From assembly GCF_004764705.1 (NCBI RefSeq), contig NZ_SHLX01000002.1:1-64000 (forward strand): 64,000 nt of DNA, written 5' to 3'. Shown in pieces: positions 44,026 to 53,891 of this stretch. Numbering within the stretch: the first letter of the stretch is position 1; every line of letters begins with the position of its first letter. The notes beneath the pieces were generated by a model. The model saw only the letters and a program-made list of their open reading frames with translations. It did not search any database and had not been told where the DNA came from. Source of the DNA: Paenibacillus cymbidii. Its GTDB lineage: Bacteria > Bacillota > Bacilli > Paenibacillales > NBRC-103111. The translations under genes were made by a program, and so were the position numbers.

Positions 44026-45320
44026 TTATAAAACTCCTCCAGCCGCACCACCCGGTTTTCGAGCCGGGACCGTTCTGCGGCAAACGCCATCAGATGGCCT
44101 TGCACCGACTTGTCCGCCGACGTCCGTCCGCCTTGCCCGCCGCCGGCGGCGCTTCCGCCGCTTTCGCCGCGCTCCTGCCGGGCGACGCGCTCTCGCACCT
44201 GCCGCAGAAAATCGGCCATCAGAACGAAGTCGCCGCCGCCATGCCCTGCCTGGCCGTTGTCGGGGACGCGCAGCGCGATCGTCTGCCTGTGGCCGGTGGC
44301 GAACTCGACGATTTCGAGCTCGCCCTTGCCCATCGCGCCGCGAATTTCGCCCTTCGTCCCCATCAGCTTGATCGTGCGGTCGTTGTCGTATGTAAACGCG
44401 CTCATCGTAAACGCCGCCGTCACCCCGTTCGCGAACTGCAGCGAGGCGACCTGGTGGTCGACGACGTCGTTGTCGCAGGCGTACACGCAGCGCCCGTACG
44501 GCCCTTCCCGCAGCGCGCGAAGCCTGGCTTCGTAGCTCGGGTCGTCGCTGATCGCCGCAGTCGGCCAGCCGACGTTGGCGGTCAAATAATGCCGGGGCGC
44601 GTAGTAAGCGCATTCGTCGGCGGCCGCGCAGCCGTCCAGACAGCGGGCCGTCGCCCCGGCCGGCGCCTGCTCCGGCCGGAAGTGGGCGAGCGAGCCGAAC
44701 GACGACACCAGCTCGCAATCGGCGCCGGCCAGCCACAGCAGCGCGTCCATGTCGTGGCAGCATTTGGCCACGATCATCGGGCTCGACTGCGCCGCGTTGC
44801 GCCAGTTGCCGCGCACGTAGCTGTGCGCCTGATGCCAATACGAGACGTTTTCGTTGTGCTGGATCGTCACCAGCTGCCCGATTCGCCCTTCGTCCAGCAG
44901 CCGCTTGAGCGTCGCAAAAAAGACGGTATACCGCAGCACGTGGCAAATCGCAAACACGGCGCCGTGCCGCTTCGCCCGCTCGCCCATGTCGACGCATTCG
45001 GCCGGCACGGTCGACATCGGCTTTTCGAGCAGCACGTGGTAACCCGCTTCCAGCGCACGGATCGTCGGCTCGTAATGCATCGTATCCTGCGTGCAAACCA
45101 GCAGCGCGTCGGCGCATCGCGGCCCGGCGAGCAAGTCGCGCCAATCCGCGTAACACGCCTGCGGCGCAAGCCCGTGCCGCTGGCGGAACGCTTCCCGGCG
45201 CGCCGGGTTCGGTTCTGCCACGGCCGTAATCTCCATCTCGTGCGGGTAGTGCAGCGCATAGCCGGCATACAGGCTGCCGCGGCCTCCGGCGCCGATAACG
45301 GCCGTTTTGATCGTTTTCAT
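44022..45320 (-). CDS. Gfo/Idh/MocA-family oxidoreductase
   Basis: 432 residues. Rossmann start TAVIGAGGRGSLYAGYAL, conserved LLEKPMSTVPAEC, and a Cys-containing insertion (CLDGCAAADECAYY, near 215-230) parallel to the family member at 31750-32985. It is an NAD(P)-dependent sugar dehydrogenase or epimerase of unknown substrate. GGAGGG lies 11 bases before ATG 45320; the longer frame to 45722 overlaps the next gene and is not used. It lies between the two solute-binding protein genes. Confidence 0.9.
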   Translation of the reverse strand: MKTIKTAVIGAGGRGSLYAGYALHYPHEMEITAVAEPNPARREAFRQRHGLAPQACYADWRDLLAGPRCADALLVCTQDTMHYEPTIRALEAGYHVLLEKPMSTVPAECVDMGERAKRHGAVFAICHVLRYTVFFATLKRLLDEGRIGQLVTIQHNENVSYWHQAHSYVRGNWRNAAQSSPMIVAKCCHDMDALLWLAGADCELVSSFGSLAHFRPEQAPAGATARCLDGCAAADECAYYAPRHYLTANVGWPTAAISDDPSYEARLRALREGPYGRCVYACDNDVVDHQVASLQFANGVTAAFTMSAFTYDNDRTIKLMGTKGEIRGAMGKGELEIVEFATGHRQTIALRVPDNGQAGHGGGDFVLMADFLRQVRERVARQERGESGGSAAGGGQGGRTSADKSVQGHLMAFAAERSRLENRVVRLEEFYK

Positions 45321-45412
45321 CGTGCGTATGTCCCTCCAGCGAATATAGTAATCGATTTCTTTTAACGGGATACCGCGCCGCCCGCAAGAGGAGGGACGGC
45401 AGCGGTCGTCCC

Positions 45413-46921
45413 CTACGGCTTCGCCTGCAGCGAGCGCGCATACGCGTCGCGGTAGATGCGCTCCAGCCGCTCCAATCCGAGATTGCGCACCTCCTCGACA
45501 AATTGGTCCCACTCGCCGAGGCTTCGTTCGCCGGAAATGAACTTGCGGATATTGGCCAGCTTGAGCTTGTCGATCTCTTGCCCGACGGTCGTAAATACGT
45601 CCATTTCGTTCACGTTGAACGCCGGTCTCGGCTGCAGCGGGGAGTCGTATTTGCGCGCCTCGCGGTAAGCGTCCTGCGCTTCCTTCGCCATCAGCGACAT
45701 GTGCGCGTCGAAGTCGATCCACGTGTACGTACCGTGCGTGCCGAGCCCGGTTTTGTTAATCATGTCGGCTACTTCCTGGTAGCCGCCGATGAACGATTTT
45801 TTGCCGTTGTCGACCTTGTAGGTGACGCCTTCGACTCCCCAGCTCGACAGCCGCCGGCCTTCCTCGGAATAGAAAAAATCCATGTACTTCATCACCGCCG
45901 CCAGATGCGGCGAATTGACGGCGGCGCTCATCCCGTATTCGACGTAATGCAGGTTCGGATTCACCTGCGCGCCTCCCGGCAGCCCGGCCGGCGGCGGCAT
46001 GAACAGCAGCGTAAAGGCGGGATTGTCCTTGCGCAGCGGAATGTTGTAATAGTCCATGACCGGGTAGTACAGCGTGACGAACACCTTGTTCCCGGCGATC
46101 ATCTGGCCGAACTGTTTGCTCTTGATCGTCATCCAGTCCGGCGGGATCAGCCCCTCCGCATAACACCGGTGCCAAAATTGCAGCAGCTTGTAGAAGTTGT
46201 CTTCAATCGGCCCGTACCGCCACTCCGCCTTCTTCTCGTCATAGTACATATCGTCGTATGTGCCGAAATTGACGGCCGAGAACGGCACATAACTGTCGTT
46301 CGGCGACAAAATCGGGTAGCTGTCCGGATACAGCCGCTTCAGCTGTTTGGCCGTTTCGTACAGCTCGTCGTAAGTGGCCGGAACGGCAAGGCCGTGCTCG
46401 CGGAACACGTCCTCCCGGTACATCCAGCTGATCCGGTTCGTTTCGCCGTAGCCTTGGTTCGGGAACAAATACATTTTGTCGTCGGCGGACAAGTAACGCT
46501 GTTTGATGTCCGGGTAACGGGCCAGCCATTTGCGCAAATTCGGCATCGTCTCCGCATAGTCGAGAATGTTGGCCAGCGCGCCTTGCTGGCCGTACATGTT
46601 CGCCATCGTCACGGAGTTGATCCATAGCAAGTCCGGCATGTTGCCCGAAGCAATCGTCGCGTTCAGCACGCCCGAATAATTCAGCACGTCCGGCTGCGAC
46701 TTGATCGCAAGCGACACTCCGGTCGCCTGCTCGATCATCTTCCACACCGGCCAATCGGCGCGATACGGCCAGTTTTGATTTTCGCCGAGCAGCATCGAGA
46801 TTGTCGTGCGCGGAGCGGCAGCAACGTTCGTCCCGTCGTCGCGCGACGCCCCGCAGCCGGCCAGCGCCGCCGCAAGCGCAAACAGGAGAACGATCGTTAG
46901 CCCCCGGTGCCTGCCGTTCAT
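45413..46921 (-). CDS. Extracellular solute-binding lipoprotein
   Basis: 502 residues. Signal peptide with lipobox LAGC (Cys about 23), then a type-1 sugar-binding fold similar in size and pattern to LplA proteins (TISMLLGENQNWPYRADWPVWKMIEQATGV opening). It is the second binding protein of the locus, although only one permease pair is present, so the two may give different sugar specificity to one channel. First gene of the operon; its promoter region faces the divergent AraC-type regulator. Confidence 0.9.
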   Translation of the reverse strand: MNGRHRGLTIVLLFALAAALAGCGASRDDGTNVAAAPRTTISMLLGENQNWPYRADWPVWKMIEQATGVSLAIKSQPDVLNYSGVLNATIASGNMPDLLWINSVTMANMYGQQGALANILDYAETMPNLRKWLARYPDIKQRYLSADDKMYLFPNQGYGETNRISWMYREDVFREHGLAVPATYDELYETAKQLKRLYPDSYPILSPNDSYVPFSAVNFGTYDDMYYDEKKAEWRYGPIEDNFYKLLQFWHRCYAEGLIPPDWMTIKSKQFGQMIAGNKVFVTLYYPVMDYYNIPLRKDNPAFTLLFMPPPAGLPGGAQVNPNLHYVEYGMSAAVNSPHLAAVMKYMDFFYSEEGRRLSSWGVEGVTYKVDNGKKSFIGGYQEVADMINKTGLGTHGTYTWIDFDAHMSLMAKEAQDAYREARKYDSPLQPRPAFNVNEMDVFTTVGQEIDKLKLANIRKFISGERSLGEWDQFVEEVRNLGLERLERIYRDAYARSLQAKP

Positions 46922-47111
46922 GGCGTCCCCTCATTTCCGTGTTGTCAGCAAAATCGATTTGTGTTTACAATAAAATTACTTGCAACCCCGCGGTTTTGTC
47001 CATCCCGATTGTGTCGGAATGTCGTCGATTCGTTCGCTTATGACAAGATGAATAGAAACGAACCAATCGCATATTCGGTATGCGGCGCCTCGTTCGTTCA
47101 AGGAGTGACTG

Positions 47112-49373
47112 ATGAAGACGATGAAGCTTCCTTTACGCTGGAATTCGCTGTTCACCAAGCTGCTGCTCGGTTTTCTATCGATTATCGCGCTGCTGCTTTC
47201 CTTTAACGTGCTGTCGTTCGCTTTCTTCAAGACGAACGTGCAGCAGGAGATCATCCGCCACAACCGGCTGAACCTGAACAATACCGCCCACAATTACGAC
47301 AACCATTTCCAGCTGGTCGAAAGCGTCATTTTGCGCTTTTACTTCAACGACCGCATGGGCGCCTTCCGCAATGCCGGCAACGTCTACAAGTCGAGCACGA
47401 TCGATCAGTTCCGGACGGAAATGAACACGCTGCTGTCCAATCCGATGCTGTATCTGGACAACATTATTTTTTATTCCGGCGGCAGCTCCTACGTCCTGGA
47501 GAAGGATGGAACCGGCAGCCCCGAAGACATGTTCGGCAAATATTACGTCAGCCCGGACTACGATTTGGCTTTCTGGAACAAGCAGCTGTCGGAGTCGTAT
47601 TCGTTCCGCATTTTTCCCGCATCGGCCTTCAAGGAGATCCGTTACGACAACACCGAGGTTCCCAAAGGGACGCTGCTTCCGGTCGTGATCAAAAACAAAT
47701 TCAATCCCGACTTGTCGATCATCGCGCTGCTGGGCGCCGACAAGCTGTTCCAGGCGTTTCATTACTCCGGGAAAGACGCCTTCTATATTCTCGACGCGGA
47801 CGGCCGCACGCTGTTCCGGTCGTTCCCGGACCGCGGCGCCGTTCCGGCCGATCTGATCTTCCCGGCGGATGCCGGCTTCGTGACGCGGCACAACGATTAT
47901 TATTTTTACCAGAAGGGCGAAGCGGGGCTAATCTACGTCAACGTCATACCGAACGTGGCGATCGCGTCCCAGGTGTCCCGGCTGAATTGGCTGCTGATCG
48001 GCTTGCTGTGTGCGGCCGTCGTCATCGGCGCGCTTATCTCCGTGCGGCTCAGCTTCAAGTTCAACCGTCCGATCCGCAACATGATTGCGGCCATGCAGCG
48101 CGCCAATCCGCAGCAGCCGAAGCCGGCGCCGAGCAACATCCACGAGTTCGACTGGATCAGCGACAACATTTCGCATATGATCGAAACGAACGATGCCTAC
48201 CAGAACGACCTGCACGCCAAAAACCGGTTGCTGCAAAATTACGGCTACATCAACAAAATCAAACGCATCTACCAGAAAAACGACCTGCACGACTTGATAA
48301 AAACGGACGCCCCGTTTTATTTGATCGTGTTCCAGATCGTTTTCGCCCGCAAATTCCATACGCTGACGGCGGAGGAACAAGGCAAGGCGGCTTATTACAT
48401 CAAAGAATACATCGACCGCCATATCGCCGAGCCGTTCGCCGGTTCGGTGACGCTGCAGATGGAGAAGGACCAGATTCTGTCGCTCGTCTTTGCGGACGTG
48501 CCCGCGCCGGAGCTGCTCAAGCAGCTGCAGTTGCTGAAGGAAGTGCTCGACCGCGACCGGGAGTTTTGTTTCCTGACGATCGCCGTCATGCCGGAGCGGC
48601 GCGATTCGGCGGCGCTTGCCGCCGCTTACGAGCAAGCGGTTGCGCTGACGCGTCAGCGGCTGTTGAACGAAGCGACCCAGATCATTACGGAGCCGAAGGA
48701 AGAGCGGATCGAGCTGGCGTTTACCGCCTCGCGGGAGCAGGAGCTGCTGGCGGCGCTGCAAGCGGGCCAACCGGCCAAAGCGAACGAACTGATTCGCCGC
48801 CTGCAGAACCAACTGGACGCCAGGGAAGCCGGCGCACGCGAATACGAGCGTCTGGCCAAGGAAGTCGTCACCATCGTTACCAAGGCGCTGCTTGCGAACA
48901 ATCTCGACATCGGCGCGCTATTCGACGCCAGGTCGCCTTACGAGCATATCCGCTCCTGCACGAGCCGGGAGCACTTCGACGCGTTTTTCGAACAGATCGT
49001 AAGCGAAGCGATCCGGCTGATCCTAGACAGGAAGGCGGCGCACGATCCGATCAGCGATTTTGTCATGAACTATTTGGACAACCATTACGGCGAGGAATTG
49101 ACCGTGGAGCTGGTGGCGGAGAAGCTGAACCTGTCGCGGGCTTACTTGTCGACTTATTTCCGCGAGAAGACGGGGACGACGTTTTCCGACTACTTGAACG
49201 GCGTGCGCATCAGCCGGGCCAAGGAGCTGCTCCGGCACAAGGATGTGCAGATCAAGGCAATCGCCGCGGAAGTCGGCTACCTGAACGTCAATTCGTTCAT
49301 TCGCATGTTCAAAAGCGTCAGCGGGCTGACGCCGAACGAATACCGGCGCACGCTGATGACGAGCGAAAGCTGA
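47112..49373 (+). CDS. Membrane-bound AraC-family regulator
   Basis: 753 residues. One TM helix (about 18-40), an extracellular sensor region (about 40-290, Cache-like), a second TM helix (about 293-315), a cytoplasmic linker of about 300 residues and a C-terminal AraC-type double HTH (about 650-750; LTVELVAEKLNLSRAYLSTYFREKTG and IKAIAAEVGYLNVNSFIRMFKSVSG). This layout is common beside Lpl-type transporters in Paenibacillus, where it is thought to sense extracellular sugar or binding protein directly. AAGGAG lies before the ATG. It diverges from the operon 46921-31750 and is its probable activator. Confidence 0.9.
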   Translation: MKTMKLPLRWNSLFTKLLLGFLSIIALLLSFNVLSFAFFKTNVQQEIIRHNRLNLNNTAHNYDNHFQLVESVILRFYFNDRMGAFRNAGNVYKSSTIDQFRTEMNTLLSNPMLYLDNIIFYSGGSSYVLEKDGTGSPEDMFGKYYVSPDYDLAFWNKQLSESYSFRIFPASAFKEIRYDNTEVPKGTLLPVVIKNKFNPDLSIIALLGADKLFQAFHYSGKDAFYILDADGRTLFRSFPDRGAVPADLIFPADAGFVTRHNDYYFYQKGEAGLIYVNVIPNVAIASQVSRLNWLLIGLLCAAVVIGALISVRLSFKFNRPIRNMIAAMQRANPQQPKPAPSNIHEFDWISDNISHMIETNDAYQNDLHAKNRLLQNYGYINKIKRIYQKNDLHDLIKTDAPFYLIVFQIVFARKFHTLTAEEQGKAAYYIKEYIDRHIAEPFAGSVTLQMEKDQILSLVFADVPAPELLKQLQLLKEVLDRDREFCFLTIAVMPERRDSAALAAAYEQAVALTRQRLLNEATQIITEPKEERIELAFTASREQELLAALQAGQPAKANELIRRLQNQLDAREAGAREYERLAKEVVTIVTKALLANNLDIGALFDARSPYEHIRSCTSREHFDAFFEQIVSEAIRLILDRKAAHDPISDFVMNYLDNHYGEELTVELVAEKLNLSRAYLSTYFREKTGTTFSDYLNGVRISRAKELLRHKDVQIKAIAAEVGYLNVNSFIRMFKSVSGLTPNEYRRTLMTSES

Positions 49374-49411
49374 GCGCCCGCCGCTTGCGTGCGATGGCGC
49401 CCGGCGCGCCG

Positions 49412-50062
49412 TCAGGACGACGCCGGAATCGCGTACAGCAGGATGGCGAAGAAATGCGCCGCCGACCCGGCCATCACGAACAGATGCCACACCGCGTGAT
49501 GGTACGGGAACGCCCGCCAGACGTAAAACACCGTGCCGAGCGTGTACAGCACTCCGCCGCCGACCAGCAGCACAAGCCCCGCCCCGGCAAAATGTTCGGT
49601 GAGCGGCTGCCAGGCGAACACGATCAGCCAGCCCATTGCGATGTAGAAAAGCGTCGACGTCACGAGGAACCGTTTGACGAAATACGCCTTGAACGCCACG
49701 CCGACGACGGCGATGCCCCAGACAAGCCCGAACAGCGTCCAGCCGAGCGGGCTGCGGATCGCGCTGAACAGAATGGGCGTATACGTGCCGGCGATGAACA
49801 AATAAATCGACGAGTGGTCGAATATTTCGAACAAATCTTTCGCTTTGCCTTGCGGCAAGCTGTGCAGCAGCGTGGAGGCGGTGTACAGCAGCACCATCGT
49901 GGCGCCGAAAATCGCAAAGCTCACCACGTGCCAGGCGGTGCCGTACAGGCTGGCGAACACAACGAGCAGCACGAGCGCGGCGACGCTCAGCAGCGCGCCG
50001 ATGCCGTGCGTTATCGCGCTGGCGGCTTCTTCCCGGCGGGAATACGTGTACGTATCGACCAT
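49412..50062 (-). CDS. Hemolysin III / PAQR-family membrane protein
   Basis: About 216 residues with seven TM helices. Family motifs are present: EEAASAITHGIGALLS at the N-terminus, the STLLHSLP and IFDHSSIYLFIAGTYTP segments, and a final HHAVWHLFV; the His and Asp residues form the PAQR zinc site. Function in bacteria is uncertain despite the name. ATG 50062 is preferred because AAAGGAG lies ten bases upstream; an ATG at 50083 is possible. It converges with the AraC-type gene. Confidence 0.9.
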   Translation of the reverse strand: MVDTYTYSRREEAASAITHGIGALLSVAALVLLVVFASLYGTAWHVVSFAIFGATMVLLYTASTLLHSLPQGKAKDLFEIFDHSSIYLFIAGTYTPILFSAIRSPLGWTLFGLVWGIAVVGVAFKAYFVKRFLVTSTLFYIAMGWLIVFAWQPLTEHFAGAGLVLLVGGGVLYTLGTVFYVWRAFPYHHAVWHLFVMAGSAAHFFAILLYAIPASS

Positions 50063-50246
50063 TTGCGGACAAACTCCTTTCATCGGACAACCGATTGTCG
50101 CTTGAGTTCGTCCAGTATAACACAACGCCAGCCCGGGCGCTTCCGGCTGCGGGCGGAAGCCGCGCTCAGGCAGGCGCAGGAATAATTGTCCTCACGGGCG
50201 AATCAACTAGTACTAACACTTTTATTGAAGGAAAGAGGCTCCCGCT

Positions 50247-51197
50247 ATGACTTCCATGATCGGCGTGGCCGGGCTGTCGTTTCTGCTCGTCGCCGTGCTT
50301 TCCCCTCTGCTCATCTGGGCGTTGCGCCAACTGAAGCTGACCCAGCCGATCCGCGTCGAGCTGCCCCCGGACCACCAGGCCAAACGCGGCACGCCGCTGA
50401 TGGCCGGCCTGATCCTGCTGACCGGCGTCGCCGTGTCGCTGCGGTTCCATCCGGCGCCGCTCATGCAGCTGTTGTGCGCGATCTTCCTGCTGTTCAGCCT
50501 GGTCGGCTTCGGCGACGATCTGAAAAAAGCCGTCTGGCAAGACCCTTCCGGCATATCCGGACGCGCCAAACTGGTGCTGCAGTTCGCTTTTGCCGGCGCC
50601 ATCCTGTATTTGCTCATCAACTCCTTTTCGCTGACTGCGGACGTGGCGCTGTTTCACGGCTTTAAGCTGCAGCTGCCGATCGCCGTTTACGTTGCGATCA
50701 TGCTGCTGTTCGTCGTCGGTTCGGCCAATGCGATCAATTTTACCGACGGGCTCGACGGGCTGCTCATCAACGTCGCGATTCCGACGTACTTTTTCTTTTT
50801 CCTCATTTCCGACCGGCCGGAAGTGCAAACCTTTTCGCTGGTCATGATCGGCTGCCTGCTCGGCTTGTTCCTGTACAACATTTACCCGGCGCGCGCGTTT
50901 ATGGGCGATACGGGGTCGCTGGCTATCGGCGGTTCGCTTTCTTTTCTGGCCGTAATTGAAAAGGTGGAAATATTGATCCCGATCCTGTTCTCCGTTTATT
51001 TGGCGGAGCAGCTTTCGGTCATTCTGCAGGTGTGGTACTACAAACGAACGAAGCTGCGGCTGTTCCGCATGGCGCCGATCCACTACCATTTCAGTCTCAA
51101 ATACGGCTGGAGCGAAAATAAAATCGTGATGATGTTCGGTTTCGTCTCCTGGCTGTCGGTGCTGATCTGCTGGCTGTTGTGGAAATTCGCGATGTAG
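50247..51197 (+). CDS. MraY-like phospho-sugar transferase (orphan)
   Basis: 316 residues, about ten TM helices, glycosyltransferase family 4 of MraY/WecA type. Catalytic motifs are visible: GFGDDLKK, NAINFTDGLDGL, FMGDTGSLAIGG and the late PIHYHF loop typical of MraY rather than WecA/TagO. It would transfer a phospho-sugar to undecaprenyl phosphate. It is outside any dcw cell-wall cluster, so it may be a second MraY or a specialised enzyme. AAAGAGG precedes the ATG. Confidence 0.87.
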   Translation: MTSMIGVAGLSFLLVAVLSPLLIWALRQLKLTQPIRVELPPDHQAKRGTPLMAGLILLTGVAVSLRFHPAPLMQLLCAIFLLFSLVGFGDDLKKAVWQDPSGISGRAKLVLQFAFAGAILYLLINSFSLTADVALFHGFKLQLPIAVYVAIMLLFVVGSANAINFTDGLDGLLINVAIPTYFFFFLISDRPEVQTFSLVMIGCLLGLFLYNIYPARAFMGDTGSLAIGGSLSFLAVIEKVEILIPILFSVYLAEQLSVILQVWYYKRTKLRLFRMAPIHYHFSLKYGWSENKIVMMFGFVSWLSVLICWLLWKFAM

Positions 51198-51260
51198 TCG
51201 TGTATATTTTCCAATAACGGCTTTTGCGGGCGATGCACTTACCGGTAAGGATGTGACAGC

Positions 51261-52445
51261 ATGACTTTCTCGTGGAAACGCAACCTGCTCGTCGTGTGGA
51301 CGGGCGTCTTTTTTTGCAGCGCGGCGTATTCGATTTCGGTTCCGTTCATGCCGATTTTCCTGACGACCGAGCTGGGCGTGGACAAGCATCTCGAGCTCTG
51401 GTCGGGGTTCGCCTTCGGCATCACTTTTTTCGCCAGCGCGCTGATTGCGCCGTTCTGGGGCTCGCTCGCGGACAAGTATGGCCGCAAGCCGATGATGATC
51501 CGTTCCGGCTTCAGCCTTGCGGCGCTTTATATGATCACGTTTTTCGTGCATGATCCGTATGTGTTTCTGATCGTGCGCATCTTCCAGGGGCTGCTGGCCG
51601 GCTTCGTGCCCGCCTCGATTGCGCTTGTCGCCACCAATACGCCGGAGGACCGAGCCGGCTACGCGCTTGGCATCATGGCGACGGCAGGCGCCACGGGCAG
51701 CATCGTCGGGCCGTTCCTCGGCGGCATCATCAGCCATTACGCCGGCAACCGAGAGGCGTTCCTGATCTCCGGCTTCGTGGTGCTCGTCTCCGCGGCGATC
51801 GCCACCTTCTTCGTGCGGGAGAAGCCGTTCAACACGTCGAAGCCCCGCTCCCGCATCAAGGACGACATCAAGCTCGCCTTCTCGAACCGCACGTTTGCGG
51901 CGCTGCTCGGACTGGTCGGGCTCGGCACGTTTTCCGTGATGATTCTCGAACCGCTGCTGACCGTATACGTGATGAAGCTGGGGGTGGCGAACACTGACGC
52001 CTCGCTGAAATCGGGCATCATCTTTTCGGCCGTCGGCATCGCCACCGTACTGGCGGCTCCGCTATGGGGACGCCTCGGCGGCAAAATCGGCTTCTCCCGC
52101 GTGCTGTTCATCGGTTTGCTGGGGGGAGGCGTCGGCAATATTCTGCAGTTTTTTGTCCACCATTACGTCGAATTCGGGGTGCTGCGGTTCGTGTACGGGC
52201 TGTTCTTCGCCGGCGTGTACCCGGCCGCCAACGCGATGATCGTGCGTTTTACCGACCCGAGCTTCCGCGGGCGCGCCTTCAGCCTGAACCAGACCTCGAC
52301 GCAAATCGCCACCATGATCGGGCCGATCATCGGCGGCGCTCTTGGCGGCTGGATCCCGATTTCCTGGGTGTTCCTGCTGAACGGAGCGATGCTGGTCGCC
52401 GTTGCGCTGCTCGTGCGCAGACAAAAATTAGGGGCGACCGGATAG
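51261..52445 (+). CDS. MFS multidrug efflux transporter (MdtG-like)
   Basis: 394 residues, 12 TM helices. The loop 2-3 motif GSLADKYGRKPMM and motif C-like GATGSIVGPFLGG in TM5 mark a DHA1 drug:proton antiporter. Ends at the bidirectional terminator 52430-52453 shared with the convergent MFS gene. No regulator is adjacent. Confidence 0.9.
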   Translation: MTFSWKRNLLVVWTGVFFCSAAYSISVPFMPIFLTTELGVDKHLELWSGFAFGITFFASALIAPFWGSLADKYGRKPMMIRSGFSLAALYMITFFVHDPYVFLIVRIFQGLLAGFVPASIALVATNTPEDRAGYALGIMATAGATGSIVGPFLGGIISHYAGNREAFLISGFVVLVSAAIATFFVREKPFNTSKPRSRIKDDIKLAFSNRTFAALLGLVGLGTFSVMILEPLLTVYVMKLGVANTDASLKSGIIFSAVGIATVLAAPLWGRLGGKIGFSRVLFIGLLGGGVGNILQFFVHHYVEFGVLRFVYGLFFAGVYPAANAMIVRFTDPSFRGRAFSLNQTSTQIATMIGPIIGGALGGWIPISWVFLLNGAMLVAVALLVRRQKLGATG

Positions 52446-52453
52446 TCGCCCCT
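52430..52453. terminator. Bidirectional terminator between convergent MFS genes
   Basis: Stem GGGGCGAC/GTCGCCCC (52431-52438, 52445-52452) overlaps the stop codon of the plus-strand gene. TTCTTCTT follows on plus and TAATTTTT on minus. Confidence 0.8.
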
Positions 52454-52466
52454 TCTTCTTGCCCTC

Positions 52467-53678
52467 TTACGCCGCCGTCCGGCGATCTTTCGGCAGCAGC
52501 ACGGCGAACACGCCGAGCAGCGGCAAATACGCGCACAGCTTCATGATGAAAGCGATGCTTGTCGCGTCCGCGATCGAGCCGAGCACGGCCGAACCGAGCC
52601 CGCCGATGCCGAACGCGAAGCCGAAGAACAACCCCGACACGAGCCCCACTTTTCCCGGCAGCAGCTCTTGCGCATACACCACGATGATGGAAAAAGCGGA
52701 CGAAAGCACGAACCCCGCGCACGCGCACAACACCCCGGACCAGAACAAGTCCGCATACGGCAGCAAAATCGAAAACGGCGCGGTGCCGAAAATCGACAGC
52801 CAGATGATGTTGCGCCGCCCGAACCGGTCCGCCAGCGGACCGCCGAAAAACGTGCCGATCGCCGACGCCGCCAGGAACACAAACAGGAACAACTGGGCGC
52901 GTTCGACGGAAACGCCGAATTTTTCGATCAGGTGGAACGAAAAGAAGCTGGTGATGCTCGACATGTACACGTGTTTGGAGAATACGAGAAAAATCAGGAT
53001 CGCAATCGCAGCTGCCACCCGGTTGCGGGAAAGCCCGTCCCCGCGTTCGACCGAGCTGCCGCGGGAAGCGGCGCGACGCGGCGCAACCGACTGCCGGCTG
53101 TACCAGCCGGCCACGCGGTACTGCAGCGCAATGGCGATGACGGCGGCGATCACGAACCACATGACGCCGAATTGACCGAGCGGCACGAACAGCACGGCCG
53201 TCATGATCGGGCCGAGCGAGCTGCCGATGTTGCCGCCGACCTGGAAGATCGATTGCGCCAGCCCACGTTTGCCGCCTGCGGCCAAATAAGCGACCCGCGA
53301 CGATTCCGGGTGGAAGATGGCCGAACCGATGCCCATCGTTGTCACCGCCAGCAGGATAACGGCAAAATTCGGCGCAATCGCCAGCAGAACGACGCCGATC
53401 AGCGTAAACACGACGCCGGCGGGAAGAATGTACGGCCGCGGCTTGCGGTCGGCGTACAGGCCGACGGCCGGCTGCAGCAGCGACGCGGTGATATTCATGG
53501 CAAACGCGATGAAACCGATCTGCTTGTACGACAAGTTAAGCGAATCTTTCAGGATCGGGAACAGGGCCGATACCGTCGATTGCATCGTGTCGTTAAGCAG
53601 GTGAACGATGCTGATGGCGAACAAAATCGGGAATACGGTCGATGCCGCCGCCATCTGTTTTGATGAAGTGTTTGACAT
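52467..53678 (-). CDS. MFS transporter, fosmidomycin-resistance (Fsr) type
   Basis: 403 residues with 12 TM helices. The opening FAISIVHLLNDTMQSTVSALFPILKDSLNLSYKQIG, the GLYADRKPRPYILP loop and GIGSAIFHPESSRVAYLA are characteristic of Fsr-like exporters. ATG 53678 has AAAGGA eight bases upstream; a start seven codons earlier is less likely. It is a predicted drug or metabolite exporter. Confidence 0.9.
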   Translation of the reverse strand: MSNTSSKQMAAASTVFPILFAISIVHLLNDTMQSTVSALFPILKDSLNLSYKQIGFIAFAMNITASLLQPAVGLYADRKPRPYILPAGVVFTLIGVVLLAIAPNFAVILLAVTTMGIGSAIFHPESSRVAYLAAGGKRGLAQSIFQVGGNIGSSLGPIMTAVLFVPLGQFGVMWFVIAAVIAIALQYRVAGWYSRQSVAPRRAASRGSSVERGDGLSRNRVAAAIAILIFLVFSKHVYMSSITSFFSFHLIEKFGVSVERAQLFLFVFLAASAIGTFFGGPLADRFGRRNIIWLSIFGTAPFSILLPYADLFWSGVLCACAGFVLSSAFSIIVVYAQELLPGKVGLVSGLFFGFAFGIGGLGSAVLGSIADATSIAFIMKLCAYLPLLGVFAVLLPKDRRTAA

Positions 53679-53891
53679 GGTTGACGTCCTTTCGTGCAAT
53701 AAGAAGACTCGATCATTCTGCCGATTATAACACGGTGCGTCATGTTGTCAATGCGACTTGCGGACCGGGCAAAATTCCGACGATTTTTTCCGATCTTTTT
53801 CTGCGATTTGCAACGTATTCGCCAGGTAAAGAGTCTATAATAGAGGAAGAAGATTGGAGCACAATCGGCAAATTTGGAGAGGGCATCAGAA

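Noticed and set aside
46921-47112. Catabolite-responsive (cre) site in the divergent glycan-operon promoter region
   Set aside because: No sequence matching the cre consensus well enough was found by eye; TTTGTGTTTACAAT lacks the central CG.
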